Below, in pieces: positions 36,501 through 45,559 of a DNA stretch of 64,000 bases. The translations under genes and the position numbers were made by a program. Positions within the stretch are counted from its first letter, which is position 1. The number at the start of each line of letters is the position of its first letter. Under the pieces are notes generated by a model. It was not told where the DNA came from. It searched no databases and saw only the letters and a list, made by a program, of their open reading frames with translations. Source of the DNA: Prochlorococcus marinus str. MIT 9215 (GTDB lineage: Bacteria; Cyanobacteriota; Cyanobacteriia; PCC-6307; Cyanobiaceae); assembly GCF_000018065.1 (NCBI RefSeq), contig NC_009840.1, positions 558,001 through 622,000 on the forward strand, given 5' to 3'.

Positions 36501-37494
36501 TAATAATGAAAATATTGAAATAATTTCAAATGAAACAATTTTGAATTCAGTTCTTTTAGGGGAAACTTTACCTAATTATTTGGATAATTTGAGTTTTAAT
36601 AATCTTAAATTAAAACTTGGTCCAGATTTTAAACTTCAATATTCAGAATTAGTTCAAGCTTATTTAGATACCAAATTAGACCTTAATATAAACGGAAAAG
36701 TAGGCAAAGATTTAAATGCTAGAGGTCTAGTTTATCTTAAAAAAGGTAGAGCCAATCTTTATACTACCCCATTTAAACTTGATAAAAATAAAGATAATTA
36801 TATTTTATTTGCATCAAGAAGTGGCGTTGTTCCATTTATTAATTTTTCTTTGGTTAGTAAAGTTCCAGATTCTATAATACCTATAAATGAAAATAATCAG
36901 GATTCCAATATCTTAAGTGATCTTGATGTGAATGAGACTTCTATTGGTTTGGGATCATTTGGTATTGGTAATTCAAGACTTATCAAAATTGAAGCATCTT
37001 ATGAAGGATTTTTAGATCAATTATCTTTTGCTGATGAAAATAGAAGAATCCAACTAAGGAGCACGCCAAGTTATAACAGATCACAAATAATTGGTTTGAT
37101 TGGAGGTAACTCTGCAAATTTAATAAATAGAGCATTTATTTCTCAACTTAATAATGCAGATGCATTTAGTGAAAGATTTCAGCTATCTTTATATCCAGCG
37201 TTAATAGAAAATAATGATTCATTAAATAATATTTTTTCTAGTGAAAATTTAGATATAGAAAATGATGCTCAATCATCTTCGAATGAGGAATTCTCTTCTC
37301 AAGCTTGGGTAGCCGAAATAGGTCTTGATATTACTGATGCGATAAATTTTGCCTTTCAAACCGTTCCAGGTAGAGATGATATTTCACCTTTGGGAATTTT
37401 GACTTTTCAGGCAAATCCAAACTTAGAATTATTAGGTTCTTATGATTCCAATGGTGATTGGAAAAGTCAAGTTCAATTATTTTTTAGATATTAA
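33535..37494 (+). CDS. TamB/TIC236-like DUF490 protein
   Basis: A 1319-residue protein with one N-terminal membrane anchor (about 15-35) and a very long, Asn/Ile/Lys-rich beta-repeat body. The conserved C-terminal DUF490 block has S-Y-N-R-S-Q-I-I-G-L-I-G-G near 1180. TamB proteins span the periplasm as a hydrophobic groove bringing lipid or assisting outer-membrane protein assembly; the plastid homologue is TIC236. The length is shorter than the usual 1700 or more in larger cyanobacteria. TTG at 33535 is the start that includes the anchor. It stands alone on the plus strand and proA follows after 66 bp. Confidence 0.88.
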   Translation: MGSNLKKIRSLNLNTKIILLGMLLPLGLLGSFLLNNFLKETYSSKKLELEKSIENLLDKNVDLGDYIGIRFLGISLGHSKINDKKNIDSEIKAKNVYVGIMPFRSFLKQKWIVKISPQEAAINIDRDFFKRDKSYKNARSIKKSQSKYELNFNLNKYSIINFKKSGLKTKVKGNFIYKSSNRQIIANVKSNFDEKGFLKFKFNTKLNQDFFKLDIFSRGLDLENSEYIIGNRKISFKKGNFKSNFKFNKLPNETFCKGKFSFTNLKIKYEGYSENLNSDSTSFFCKDNNLIGNSEKLNYGTLTSNFNLNIPFIRSSNNIDLKGSIGYINSLNPDIQLSGNVPYWFDRRGINFGDIDTIFKINRTQLSNLNIFRKNDIRGFITAKGELKGKITDPDISINFNLDYPHFKGIRIREIWEGDIKNENNQFLLNMKNRYSPIPSFLSIKFDSDLALYDANFIRVFNSNKGTIAILKEGDSYNWRADNFPLDELELSINNNHFDRIDGIINGEGSFSSDQSYIDGRIAWSFGKYGNINLANSLFDFNVKNNSFYIDSSLYPIDGGMIEVEYDSSKKNVINSEFNDISTSWTILTAFDIFNFDDKKVITVSKSNILDDLEINKDNKSFKERIDFINNFIENSNLLEDKFNLQKYLNKFKSRYNGKITIQGDGLFNYNLNAKLNAYLDVSSDEYKNNKEEFYVDLEGGLLKGKGSIKIKKLPLNAANIFLNKPRDFSGGFDINLFYDLDKKSFSSEIFSNNSSIKNNIIIFDRGLVEFNNSIFDIDFSLLINDSEIPINIEGSIPINKSDNLDLRLIGNGKFIELIDIFADEYFTFKEGDMNLRMILKGTLNKPLLNGFIVVKDSEIDFLNNIIKDINSTIIFDFDSLEINYLQAKTEDSGKVFIKGSLPFYSKIDSEKAEIKLITNRFTLKKDNFNFLIDSDVDLSGSFESPVLGGSLSFNNGFINFNTTNQNNKKEDNLIRKEEKQDWPELYWNNNENIEIISNETILNSVLLGETLPNYLDNLSFNNLKLKLGPDFKLQYSELVQAYLDTKLDLNINGKVGKDLNARGLVYLKKGRANLYTTPFKLDKNKDNYILFASRSGVVPFINFSLVSKVPDSIIPINENNQDSNILSDLDVNETSIGLGSFGIGNSRLIKIEASYEGFLDQLSFADENRRIQLRSTPSYNRSQIIGLIGGNSANLINRAFISQLNNADAFSERFQLSLYPALIENNDSLNNIFSSENLDIENDAQSSSNEEFSSQAWVAEIGLDITDAINFAFQTVPGRDDISPLGILTFQANPNLELLGSYDSNGDWKSQVQLFFRY

Positions 37495-37522
37495 ATCAGA
37501 AAGAAATTTACTTTAAAGAATG

Positions 37523-37549
37523 GTTAATTTGAATTATTATTAAATTAAC
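37523..37549 (+). terminator. Small inverted repeat between the TamB-like gene and proA
   Basis: GTTAATTT (37523-37530) and AAATTAAC (37542-37549) form 8-bp arms around 11 nt, 11 bp before the proA ATG. It is AT-only apart from one G-C pair, so a weak hairpin; it could end the upstream message or act in the proA leader. Confidence 0.3.
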
Positions 37550-37560
37550 TAAAAAATATT

Positions 37561-38871
37561 ATGGCTAATATCTTTGAAGTTCCTCAACCAGATAATGATC
37601 TTCTAGAAAAAGCTGAAAAAGTACGTTTGGCTTCTATCAAAATAAGTCAGACTGAAAATAAAAATCGAATTAAAGCCTTAAATTTTATGGCTGATTATCT
37701 AGAAAAAAATTCTAAAGAAATATTAGAAGCTAATAATGCGGATTATTCAAGTGCAGAAAAAAAAGGCATTTCTAAGGCTTTACTTTCTAGATTAAAGTTA
37801 TCAAGAGCAAAATTAAATGCAGGAATTGAAGGAGTAAGAAAAGTTGGAGACTTGGCGGATCCCGTAAATCAAGTTCAAATAAAAAAAGAGCTTTCAAAGG
37901 GATTGATCTTAGAAAGAAAAACTGTGCCAATTGGAGTCTTAGGGATTATTTTTGAATCAAGGCCAGATGCTGTGATGCAGATTAGTTCTTTAGCAATAAG
38001 ATCAGGAAATGGAGTAATGCTCAAAGGTGGTAGTGAAGCCAATTTGACAAATACTTCAATAGTGAAAGCATTACAAGAAGGTTTAAATGAATCAGGCCTT
38101 GATAGAAATGCAATATGTTTATTAACAAGCAGAAAAGATAGCATGGCGATGTTGAATCTTGAGAAATATATTAATTTAATAATTCCAAGAGGAAGTAATG
38201 AATTAGTTAAATTTATTCAGGAAAATACGAGAATTCCTGTGTTAGGTCATGCTGATGGAATTTGTCATTTGTTTATAGATATTGAGGCAAATCTAGAGAT
38301 GGCTTTATCAGTCGCTTTGGACAGCAAAATTCAGTATCCTGCAGCATGTAATGCTATCGAAACTTTATTAGTTCACAAAGATATCGCACCAGCTTTTTTA
38401 GAAAAGGCCATCCCCTTGTTTAATTCGAATGATGTTAAATTGATTGGAGACAATAGATCAGTTGAATTAGGGTTAAAGTATGAGGCTAGTTTACAAGATT
38501 GGAAAACTGAATATTTGGATTTAATTTTATCGATAAAAATTGTTAATAATGTTGAGGAAGCAATCACACATATTCAAAAATATAGTTCAAAACATACAGA
38601 TGGAATAATTACTGAAAATTCAAATACTGCTAATAAATTTATGAATGTGGTTGATAGTTCAGGTGTTTTTCATAATTGCTCTACGCGGTTCGCAGATGGG
38701 TTTAGATATGGATTCGGAGCTGAAGTTGGTATATCTACTCAAACTCTTCCACCAAGGGGACCTGTAGGTCTAGAAGGTTTGGTAACTTATAAATATTTTC
38801 TAAAAGGAGGCGGTCATATAGTTGATGATTTTTCATCAGGAAAGGCAATCTATACACATAAAGATCTTTAA
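37561..38871 (+). CDS. proA: Gamma-glutamyl phosphate reductase
   Basis: NADPH-dependent reduction of glutamyl phosphate to glutamate semialdehyde in proline biosynthesis. 436 aa, aldehyde dehydrogenase fold. The nucleophile Cys is in Q-Y-P-A-A-C-N-A-I-E-T-L near residue 264. P-I-G-V-L-G-I-I-F-E-S-R-P-D-A lies near 118, and R-F-A-D-G-F-R-Y-G-F-G-A-E-V-G-I near 375. It is followed 12 bp later by folB. Confidence 0.97.
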   Translation: MANIFEVPQPDNDLLEKAEKVRLASIKISQTENKNRIKALNFMADYLEKNSKEILEANNADYSSAEKKGISKALLSRLKLSRAKLNAGIEGVRKVGDLADPVNQVQIKKELSKGLILERKTVPIGVLGIIFESRPDAVMQISSLAIRSGNGVMLKGGSEANLTNTSIVKALQEGLNESGLDRNAICLLTSRKDSMAMLNLEKYINLIIPRGSNELVKFIQENTRIPVLGHADGICHLFIDIEANLEMALSVALDSKIQYPAACNAIETLLVHKDIAPAFLEKAIPLFNSNDVKLIGDNRSVELGLKYEASLQDWKTEYLDLILSIKIVNNVEEAITHIQKYSSKHTDGIITENSNTANKFMNVVDSSGVFHNCSTRFADGFRYGFGAEVGISTQTLPPRGPVGLEGLVTYKYFLKGGGHIVDDFSSGKAIYTHKDL

Positions 38872-38883
38872 AACTTTTTAAAG

Positions 38884-39246
38884 ATGGAAACTTTTTTAAA
38901 AATTGAAAATATTAAACTTTGGGCTAGAGTTGGCGTTCTTGATAAAGAAAGAGAATTAGGACAGCCATTTATTTTAGATATATTTTTGTGGACTGATTTT
39001 GAAAAATGTACAGTAAATGATGATATAAAAAAAACAGTTGACTATTCAAAATTAGTTCAAATTTTAAAAGATCAATCAAATAAAATATATTGTTTCACAA
39101 TTGAAAAATATTCAAACGCAATTTTAGAAATCATTGATCAGGAATTTAAGCTTTCTAAAGTTAAGATTATTTTGACAAAATGCAATGCGCCAATCACGGG
39201 TTTCGATGGAAAGGTGTCAATAGTAAGAATTCTTGAAAATAATTAA
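38884..39246 (+). CDS. folB: Dihydroneopterin aldolase
   Basis: Cleaves dihydroneopterin to hydroxymethyl-dihydropterin in folate synthesis. 120 aa, T-fold. Catalytic-region motifs are W-A-R-V-G-V-L-D-K-E-R-E-L-G-Q-P-F near the N-terminus, with the substrate-binding Glu, then V-D-Y-S-K-L. The C-terminal K-C-N-A-P-I-T-G-F-D-G carries the catalytic Lys. It lies between proA and the lipase-like gene and is probably cotranscribed with both. Confidence 0.93.
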   Translation: METFLKIENIKLWARVGVLDKERELGQPFILDIFLWTDFEKCTVNDDIKKTVDYSKLVQILKDQSNKIYCFTIEKYSNAILEIIDQEFKLSKVKIILTKCNAPITGFDGKVSIVRILENN

Positions 39247-39250
39247 ATTA

Positions 39251-39844
39251 ATGGGAAAAAGAAATCCCATTATATTGATTCATGGTCTTTGGAATACTTC
39301 AAGTATTTTTTCTTCTATTACCTCAAAACTTGATGATATTGGCATTGAATATTTTGCCCCAACTCTTAAGCATTCATATGGAATGACTTCAATTTTGGAT
39401 TTGACTAATAAATTAAACAAATTAATTTTAGAGAAATACGGTTTAGAAAAAGAAATAGATATTTTGGGATTTTCTATGGGAGGAATAATTGGTAGGTGTT
39501 GGCTTCAAAAATTTAATGGGTATAAAAGAACAAGAAGATTAATATCTATAGGGTCCCCTCATAAAGGAACTTTGATTGCGCAATTAATACCTAAATACCC
39601 TTTTAGAGGTATATCAGAAATGAAAATAAATAGTAATTTTTTAAGAGAACTCGCAAATAATGATTATTTCCTTGATGATATTGAGTGTATAAATTTTTTT
39701 ACTTATTGGGATATGATGGTCTTCCCTAGCTGGTGGACAAATTTAAATTTAGGAAAAAAAATATCAGTAAAAGTATATAAACATAGAAATCTTGTAAGAA
39801 ATAAATCTGTGGTTGACAAAATAATCGATGAAATTATTATGTAG
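39251..39844 (+). CDS. Lipase-like alpha/beta hydrolase
   Basis: A 197-residue protein with the oxyanion-region motif I-L-I-H-G-L-W near residue 8 and a nucleophile elbow G-F-S-M-G-G near 75, as in PGAP1/lipase class-2 relatives. G-S-P-H-K-G-T follows near 104. Substrate unknown, probably an acyl ester. ATG at 39251 is preferred. An earlier TTG at 39233 overlaps folB and adds K-I-I-K-L. The end overlaps the convergent peptidase gene by 8 bp. Confidence 0.83.
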   Translation: MGKRNPIILIHGLWNTSSIFSSITSKLDDIGIEYFAPTLKHSYGMTSILDLTNKLNKLILEKYGLEKEIDILGFSMGGIIGRCWLQKFNGYKRTRRLISIGSPHKGTLIAQLIPKYPFRGISEMKINSNFLRELANNDYFLDDIECINFFTYWDMMVFPSWWTNLNLGKKISVKVYKHRNLVRNKSVVDKIIDEIIM

Positions 39845-41924
39845 CTCCAGATAGACCTAAGTGTCTTATTAAGGAATCTGTTTGTGGTGCTCGTCCCCTG
39901 AATAGTTTAAATATGTCTAAAGGAGGTAAACTTCCTCCCAAGCTAAGTATTGTATCTTTAAATTTCTTTCCTACTAACTTTAAATTTTCAGAGTTTTCTA
40001 GATCAGCTTCTTCGAACATTGAAAATGCATCAGCACTTAGAACTTCAGCCCATTTATATGAGTAATATCCTGCAGAATATCCGCCTGCAAATATATGACT
40101 AAAACTACAAAGAAATTGATCTTCTTGAATTGGTTCAATGACAGTAGTTTGTTTTGCAATTTCTCTTCTTATTTCATCTGCTTTCTTACCTTCGTTTTTA
40201 TCAATACTACTGTGCAATCTTAGATCTGTAATTGCAAAATGAAGTTGTCTAAGAGTGGCCATCCCACAATTAAAAGTTCTATTTTTTAGAAGCTTCTCAA
40301 AATTTTCATCGGATAATTTTTCTCCTGTTTTGTAGTGCTTAGCTATATTCATAAGTGTATTTTTATGAAAACACCAGTTTTCCATAAATTGACTAGGAAG
40401 TTCGACTGCATCCCATTCAACATTATTGATGCCAGCTGCTTGAGGAAGATTTACAGTAGTAAGCATGTGTTGAAGACCATGACCAAATTCATGGAAAAGT
40501 GTCTGAACTTCTTCAAAACTCATCAAACTAGGTTTATCTTTTGATGGTGGAGTTTGATTACAAACGAGATAAGCTACTGGGAGGGTTTTTTTGCCAACAT
40601 TATTTTTATTCAAACATTCATCCATCCAAGCCCCTCCTCTTTTTGATTCAGGCCTCGAATATGGATCTAGGTAAAATGATGCTATTTTGTTATCTTCATT
40701 ATTGAGGATATTAAAAAATAAAACGTCATCATTCCACAGAGGTGCCTCATCAGTTGCCTCAACTACTTTAATTTCAAAGAGCTTTTCACTTAATTTAAAT
40801 AAACCTTTCAAAACATCATTAAGTGGGAACCAAGGTCTCAAAGACTCTTGATCTAAATTGAGCTTTTCCTTTCTAAGAAGTTCTGACCAATAACTAATAT
40901 CCCATGGCTCGATATTCTGTGATTTTGAAAAACCATTAGTTTTAGAAAACTTATCAAGCGTTTTTAATTCAATATTTGCGGTTTTGTATGCTGGTTCTCT
41001 CAATTCTTCTAAAAGTTTTTCAACATTTTTAATTTCTTTCGCCATTTTCGTTGACAAACTTAGTTCTGCCCAACTTTTATAACCTAAAAGATTAGCCTTT
41101 TTAGTCCTAAGAGACAATATCTCTTCAATTATTTGAGAATTATTATTTTCTCCTTGAGACGCCCTACCAACAAATGCCTTATACAGTCTCTCTCTAAGGT
41201 TACGGTCGGTGGCATATGTCATAAAAGAAGTATAAGTTGGAATATCTAGACTTAATTTCCAAGGACCATTTTTTATATCAACTTCTTCATCTTTTTTTAA
41301 GTGGTTGTGTGCAGAAATTGCCATCAATTCAAGTACTCGTTCAGGAAGACCATCTACTTCAGATTTTTTATTTAATATTAAAAACCATTTATTAGTCGCA
41401 TCAAGGACATTATTGCTGAAGTCTGTTGATAGCTTTCCAAGCTTTTCCGAAATAATGTTGAATTCTTCTTGATCATTCTTTTGTAGTGAAATGCCTCTAT
41501 GTTGCATTTCAAGAATTTCTTTATCTATAATTCTGGTTTTGATTTGATCGAAATTATTTGTCTCTTTAAGCTTGACCAAAGAATTGTAAATTATTTTACT
41601 TTGTCCGAATCTATTACTCAAGCTGATAATCTCTGGAAGAAATTTAGAATATATATCTCTTAAATTTTCAGAATTATTTACTGCATTTAGGTGACTTATT
41701 ACTCCCCAACTCCATCTAAGAATTTCATTGACTTCATTTAAGGGATTTATAACTTTGTCCCAATCTAAATCATTTTGAATTAAATAGTTAGATAAATTTT
41801 TCTCTATGTTTTTAAAATCTGTAGCTATCTTTTCTAGTACTGCTGGGAATTGTTTGTTTATGCTTTCGGGAGTAAATTTTTTAAATTCTGGTAATTCTCC
41901 ATATTTAAAAATTGAGTTATCCAT
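39837..41924 (-). CDS. prlC: Oligopeptidase A-like M3 zinc metallopeptidase
   Basis: Degrades short peptides in the cytosol, including cleaved signal peptides in relatives. 695 aa, mostly helical. The zinc site is F-H-E-F-G-H-G-L-Q-H-M near residue 478, with a downstream glutamate in the W-D-A-V-E-L-P-S-Q-F-M-E-N-W region. F-A-G-G-Y-S-A-G-Y-Y-S-Y-K-W near the C-terminus shapes the substrate cleft in the family. It is 13 bp downstream of ndhD. Confidence 0.93.
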   Translation of the reverse strand: MDNSIFKYGELPEFKKFTPESINKQFPAVLEKIATDFKNIEKNLSNYLIQNDLDWDKVINPLNEVNEILRWSWGVISHLNAVNNSENLRDIYSKFLPEIISLSNRFGQSKIIYNSLVKLKETNNFDQIKTRIIDKEILEMQHRGISLQKNDQEEFNIISEKLGKLSTDFSNNVLDATNKWFLILNKKSEVDGLPERVLELMAISAHNHLKKDEEVDIKNGPWKLSLDIPTYTSFMTYATDRNLRERLYKAFVGRASQGENNNSQIIEEILSLRTKKANLLGYKSWAELSLSTKMAKEIKNVEKLLEELREPAYKTANIELKTLDKFSKTNGFSKSQNIEPWDISYWSELLRKEKLNLDQESLRPWFPLNDVLKGLFKLSEKLFEIKVVEATDEAPLWNDDVLFFNILNNEDNKIASFYLDPYSRPESKRGGAWMDECLNKNNVGKKTLPVAYLVCNQTPPSKDKPSLMSFEEVQTLFHEFGHGLQHMLTTVNLPQAAGINNVEWDAVELPSQFMENWCFHKNTLMNIAKHYKTGEKLSDENFEKLLKNRTFNCGMATLRQLHFAITDLRLHSSIDKNEGKKADEIRREIAKQTTVIEPIQEDQFLCSFSHIFAGGYSAGYYSYKWAEVLSADAFSMFEEADLENSENLKLVGKKFKDTILSLGGSLPPLDIFKLFRGRAPQTDSLIRHLGLSGAT

Positions 41925-41937
41925 TTATTAAAATAAT

Positions 41938-43479
41938 TTAATTAACTAAAGTTGGTATTAACCCAACTAACTTAGCTATAGTTAACTGCTGACTGAGAGC
42001 ATTAGTTGAAGATTCGTACAAATTTATCGCGATTTTTGGCCAAAAACCTATTACCAAAGTAGGCAACAATAAGCTGAAACCAATCGTCAATTCTCGACCA
42101 TTCATTTCTTTAACTGTAGCTAGTGCAGGAATTCTTGGGCCAAAAAACACTCTTCTACACATTGATAGTAGATATATTGGTGTTAGAACTAAACCTATGG
42201 CTGCAATAAGGATAGTAATAGATCTAAAGATAGAGCTAAAGCCTTCTTGACTAGTGATTCCTAAAAATACAGTTATTTCACTTATAAATCCGCTCATCCC
42301 AGGTAGTGCTAGAGAGGCCAAAGAACTTGCCAAGAAAAAAGCAAAGGTTATTGGCAAGACCTTTGCCAAACCTCCCATATTTGGTATCGAAAGAGTATTT
42401 GTTCTTTCATAGAATGAGCCCGTAACAAAAAACATAGCTGCAGCGATAAGTCCGTGACTTATCATTTGGAGCATTGCTCCGCTTATACCTAAAGCATCTA
42501 CTGCTCCAATACCTAACAGAACAAAACCCATATGACTAACAGAGCTACATGCAATTCTTCTTTTAACGTTATCTTGTGCAAATGCATTAAGAGCTCCGTA
42601 AATAATATTAATGATTCCAAGAATAATTAACGCTGGTGCAATTTGAAGATGTATTTCAGGTAGTATTTGAACATTGAATCTTAAGAGAGCATAACCTCCC
42701 ATTTTCAAGAGTATTCCAGCTAGTAACATTGAAACTGGAGCATTAGCCTCACCATGTGCATCGGGTAACCAAGTATGTAATGGAAAGATAGGAAGTTTTA
42801 CTCCAAAACCAATTAAAAATCCTAAATAAGATAATAAGGCTAGGCTGCCCGTTACATGTTTATTGGTTAAATCGGTAATATTTAAAGTAAAAGTATCACC
42901 ACTCAAAGCAAGTGCTAAGCCACTTATGAGTATTAATAGAGAAGCTAAAGCTGTATAAAGAATGAATTTAGTGGCCGCATATAACTTCTTTTTCCCTCCC
43001 CAAATTGCAATAAGAAGATATACCGGAACTAATTCAAGTTCCCATGCTAAGAAAAATAATAGAAAATCTTGAGAAAGGAAAACTAGTGCTTGAGCTGATG
43101 CTTGGACTAATAAAAGAGCAAAATATAGATTAGATTTTTTCTTGATTTTCCAACTAGCCGCAGCTGATAAAAATGTAATTAACCCACTTAAAGCTATTAA
43201 AGGAGCAGATAACCCATCTACGCCAAGAGACCACTCTAAGCCTATTGATGGTAACCAAGAAGCTCTTTCTACCAGTTGTAAAGAGCTATCTGAAGTATTG
43301 AATTTTTGAAAAAGGACTCCTACTATTAGTAAAAAATCTATTAATAAAAAACTCAGAGAGATATTTCTAGGGAGGGTATTATCTTCTCCTTCTTTTGAAC
43401 TCAAGAAAGGCATTATTAATGCCCCAATTAAAGGCAGTAAAACAATAGATGATAGCCATGGAAAAGATTCTAAATTCAT
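41938..43479 (-). CDS. ndhD: NAD(P)H-quinone oxidoreductase subunit 4 (NdhD)
   Basis: Proton-pumping antiporter-like subunit of thylakoid NDH-1. 513 aa, about 14 membrane spans. Key features are [13 protein letters not shown] with the conserved Glu near 145, the broken-helix region with [14 protein letters not shown], and [10 protein letters not shown]. Cyanobacteria carry several ndhD paralogues; the sequence resembles the NdhD1 type for respiration and cyclic flow rather than the CO2-uptake types, but I cannot prove that by eye. It sits in a run of housekeeping genes rather than with other ndh genes. Confidence 0.93.
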   Translation of the reverse strand: MNLESFPWLSSIVLLPLIGALIMPFLSSKEGEDNTLPRNISLSFLLIDFLLIVGVLFQKFNTSDSSLQLVERASWLPSIGLEWSLGVDGLSAPLIALSGLITFLSAAASWKIKKKSNLYFALLLVQASAQALVFLSQDFLLFFLAWELELVPVYLLIAIWGGKKKLYAATKFILYTALASLLILISGLALALSGDTFTLNITDLTNKHVTGSLALLSYLGFLIGFGVKLPIFPLHTWLPDAHGEANAPVSMLLAGILLKMGGYALLRFNVQILPEIHLQIAPALIILGIINIIYGALNAFAQDNVKRRIACSSVSHMGFVLLGIGAVDALGISGAMLQMISHGLIAAAMFFVTGSFYERTNTLSIPNMGGLAKVLPITFAFFLASSLASLALPGMSGFISEITVFLGITSQEGFSSIFRSITILIAAIGLVLTPIYLLSMCRRVFFGPRIPALATVKEMNGRELTIGFSLLLPTLVIGFWPKIAINLYESSTNALSQQLTIAKLVGLIPTLVN

Positions 43480-43558
43480 TTATGTAATGAATAATTTTTT
43501 TATTCTAGTTGAAGTTGTACTAGCTTGAGACTATAACACTAAAAATGCCTAAGTAAAA

Positions 43559-44506
43559 CTACTTACCTGAGATGGTGCTAAATTGGCTGCCCGTTGTTTG
43601 AACGTTTAAGAAAGGTGCTCTGCTAGCTACACCTGAATTTTCCCATGCTTTCACCATGGCTTGACTTACGTTTTTACCATTTTCTTCTTTACACAAAGCC
43701 AAGATACTTGGCCCAGCTCCACTAATTGCACATCCTAGAGCCCCTGCATTTAGTGCGGCATCTTTAACTTCTAATCCACCCTTGATAAGTTTCCATCTGT
43801 AAGGTTCATGTAGTTTATCAAACATTCCCTCTTTTATAAGTTCCGCATTTCCTGCTTTTAAGCCGTTTAATAACAAAGTAAGTGCCCCCATATTTGTCAC
43901 TGCATCAGATATAGGTACATTCTTGGGCATAACCTTTCTTGCTTCACTTGTGCTTAAACGAATTGCAGGTATTGCTACAACAGCTTTAATTGAATAGTGC
44001 CAATCACATCTAATGATTCTCCATCTTTGAGAAGAAGACCTGGCTGTCAAACAAAGCCCACCCAGAAGAGAGGGAACTACATTGTCAGGATGGCCTTCTA
44101 TATCAATTGCAAGTTCAAGGAGTTTTTCTTTGGACAATGGAGAGTTCATTATTGCATTTGCTCCGATTAATCCGGCAACTATTGCTGTAGCACTACTTCC
44201 AAGTCCGCGTGCAGGTGGCACTGCCAACTTAACTCTTGCTTCAAGTGCAAAAGGATCAATATTTGCGTTCTCCCATACTTTCTGAGCTGCTCTAAAAACT
44301 AAGTTTTCAGGTCCTCCTCTCAAATGATTACCATCTGTACTTTCCATTATTAAATCAAATCTATCTCCACCACCTTCAATTCTTGTAAAAATAAACTCGT
44401 TATACAAATCTAATGCTGCTCCAAGACAATCGAATCCTGGCCCTAAATTGGCAGTTGTGGAAGGCACTGTTACCCTTATTTTTTTTCCTACTTCAGGAAT
44501 AGACAT
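43559..44506 (-). CDS. thrB: Homoserine kinase
   Basis: GHMP kinase that makes O-phosphohomoserine for threonine synthesis. 315 aa. The N-terminal V-P-S-T-T-A-N-L-G-P-G-F-D-C-L and the ATP-binding loop P-P-A-R-G-L-G-S-S-A-T-A near 97-108 are diagnostic. C-A-I-S-G-A-G-P-S-I-L-A is the third GHMP motif. It starts 9 bp after glk on the same strand. Confidence 0.96.
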   Translation of the reverse strand: MSIPEVGKKIRVTVPSTTANLGPGFDCLGAALDLYNEFIFTRIEGGGDRFDLIMESTDGNHLRGGPENLVFRAAQKVWENANIDPFALEARVKLAVPPARGLGSSATAIVAGLIGANAIMNSPLSKEKLLELAIDIEGHPDNVVPSLLGGLCLTARSSSQRWRIIRCDWHYSIKAVVAIPAIRLSTSEARKVMPKNVPISDAVTNMGALTLLLNGLKAGNAELIKEGMFDKLHEPYRWKLIKGGLEVKDAALNAGALGCAISGAGPSILALCKEENGKNVSQAMVKAWENSGVASRAPFLNVQTTGSQFSTISGK

Positions 44507-44515
44507 TTTTTGTTT

Positions 44516-45550
44516 TTAGGTTTTTAAAAGCATTTTTGCTCTGCAGGCTGCACTAAAAAGTCCAAACTCTTCATCTAAAATTACTTTCATAGGTATTGTT
44601 TTAAGAATATCTTTTAATCTACCCTTGTCGAAAAATTGTTTTAAAAATAAATCTGATTTAAAGTTTTTGAAATGTTTTGATGCGGTTCCTCCAGAAATCC
44701 ATAACCCGCCAAAGCACAATTCTTGAAGAGCAACATCTCCCAATAAAGATGCATAAGCACCTAGCCAAATCCTCTCAACTTCAATCATTAGCTGATCTCC
44801 TTCTTTAGAAAGATTACAAATTTTTTCAGGTAGTTCTTTTCTAGAAGCATCAAAAATCTTAATTTTCTTTAAATATTTTTGTAGAGGATGGTTCTGGGCA
44901 TCAGGTTTGCTTAGTCTCCATTCGGCAATTCTTGATAAACCAGTGCCGCTAATAATTCTTTCACAAGATATCCTTTCAATTTTTAAATAATTCTTGAGCC
45001 AAATTTTTAATTCCCATTCTAATTTTGATTTTGGGGAGTACTCAACATGACCACCTTCACTAGCTAAAACTTTTACCTTTTTCCCTGATATTATTCCTCT
45101 TGCAATGCCCAAACCAGTACCCGCTCCAACAATGGCATGCAGATCATTATTAGCACCTTCAGAATGGGATCCATTTTGGATAGTAGAATATTGATTTTTT
45201 TTTAAAAAAGGTATTCCATAAATTTGTACAGCGAAATCATTTATTAGCTCGCAGCTTTTAAAATTAAATTTGTCCTGTAAAGTATTTCCAGAAATATTCC
45301 ATGACAAGTTAATGATTTTTGCGTTGTTGTTGGATAAAGGACCAGCTACGGCGAAACATGCTGAAGAAGGATGAGTAATATTTTTGCATTCTTTTTTGAG
45401 AAAATCTTCTAGGATTAGTTCAAAAGAACCCCAATTAGATGATATATATTTCTTCTTGAATATTAACTTAGGCGAATCTTCATTTATTACTTTTTCGAAA
45501 ATCCCCAATAGAACCTTTGTACCTCCTAAATCACAAGCGAGAAAATTCAT
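44516..45550 (-). CDS. glk: Glucokinase
   Basis: Phosphorylates glucose with ATP. 344 aa of the bacterial glucokinase type. N-terminal phosphate loop D-L-G-G-T-K-V-L-L-G, catalytic region L-I-N-D-F-A-V with the Asp, G-A-G-T-G-L-G-I-A-R, and the E-G-G-H-V-E-Y-S-P glucose-binding motif are all present. The C-terminal W-I-S-G-G adenosine motif is also there. It sits 9 bp downstream of thrS, in the thrS-glk-thrB run. Confidence 0.95.
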   Translation of the reverse strand: MNFLACDLGGTKVLLGIFEKVINEDSPKLIFKKKYISSNWGSFELILEDFLKKECKNITHPSSACFAVAGPLSNNNAKIINLSWNISGNTLQDKFNFKSCELINDFAVQIYGIPFLKKNQYSTIQNGSHSEGANNDLHAIVGAGTGLGIARGIISGKKVKVLASEGGHVEYSPKSKLEWELKIWLKNYLKIERISCERIISGTGLSRIAEWRLSKPDAQNHPLQKYLKKIKIFDASRKELPEKICNLSKEGDQLMIEVERIWLGAYASLLGDVALQELCFGGLWISGGTASKHFKNFKSDLFLKQFFDKGRLKDILKTIPMKVILDEEFGLFSAACRAKMLLKT

Positions 45551-45559
45551 ATATTCTAA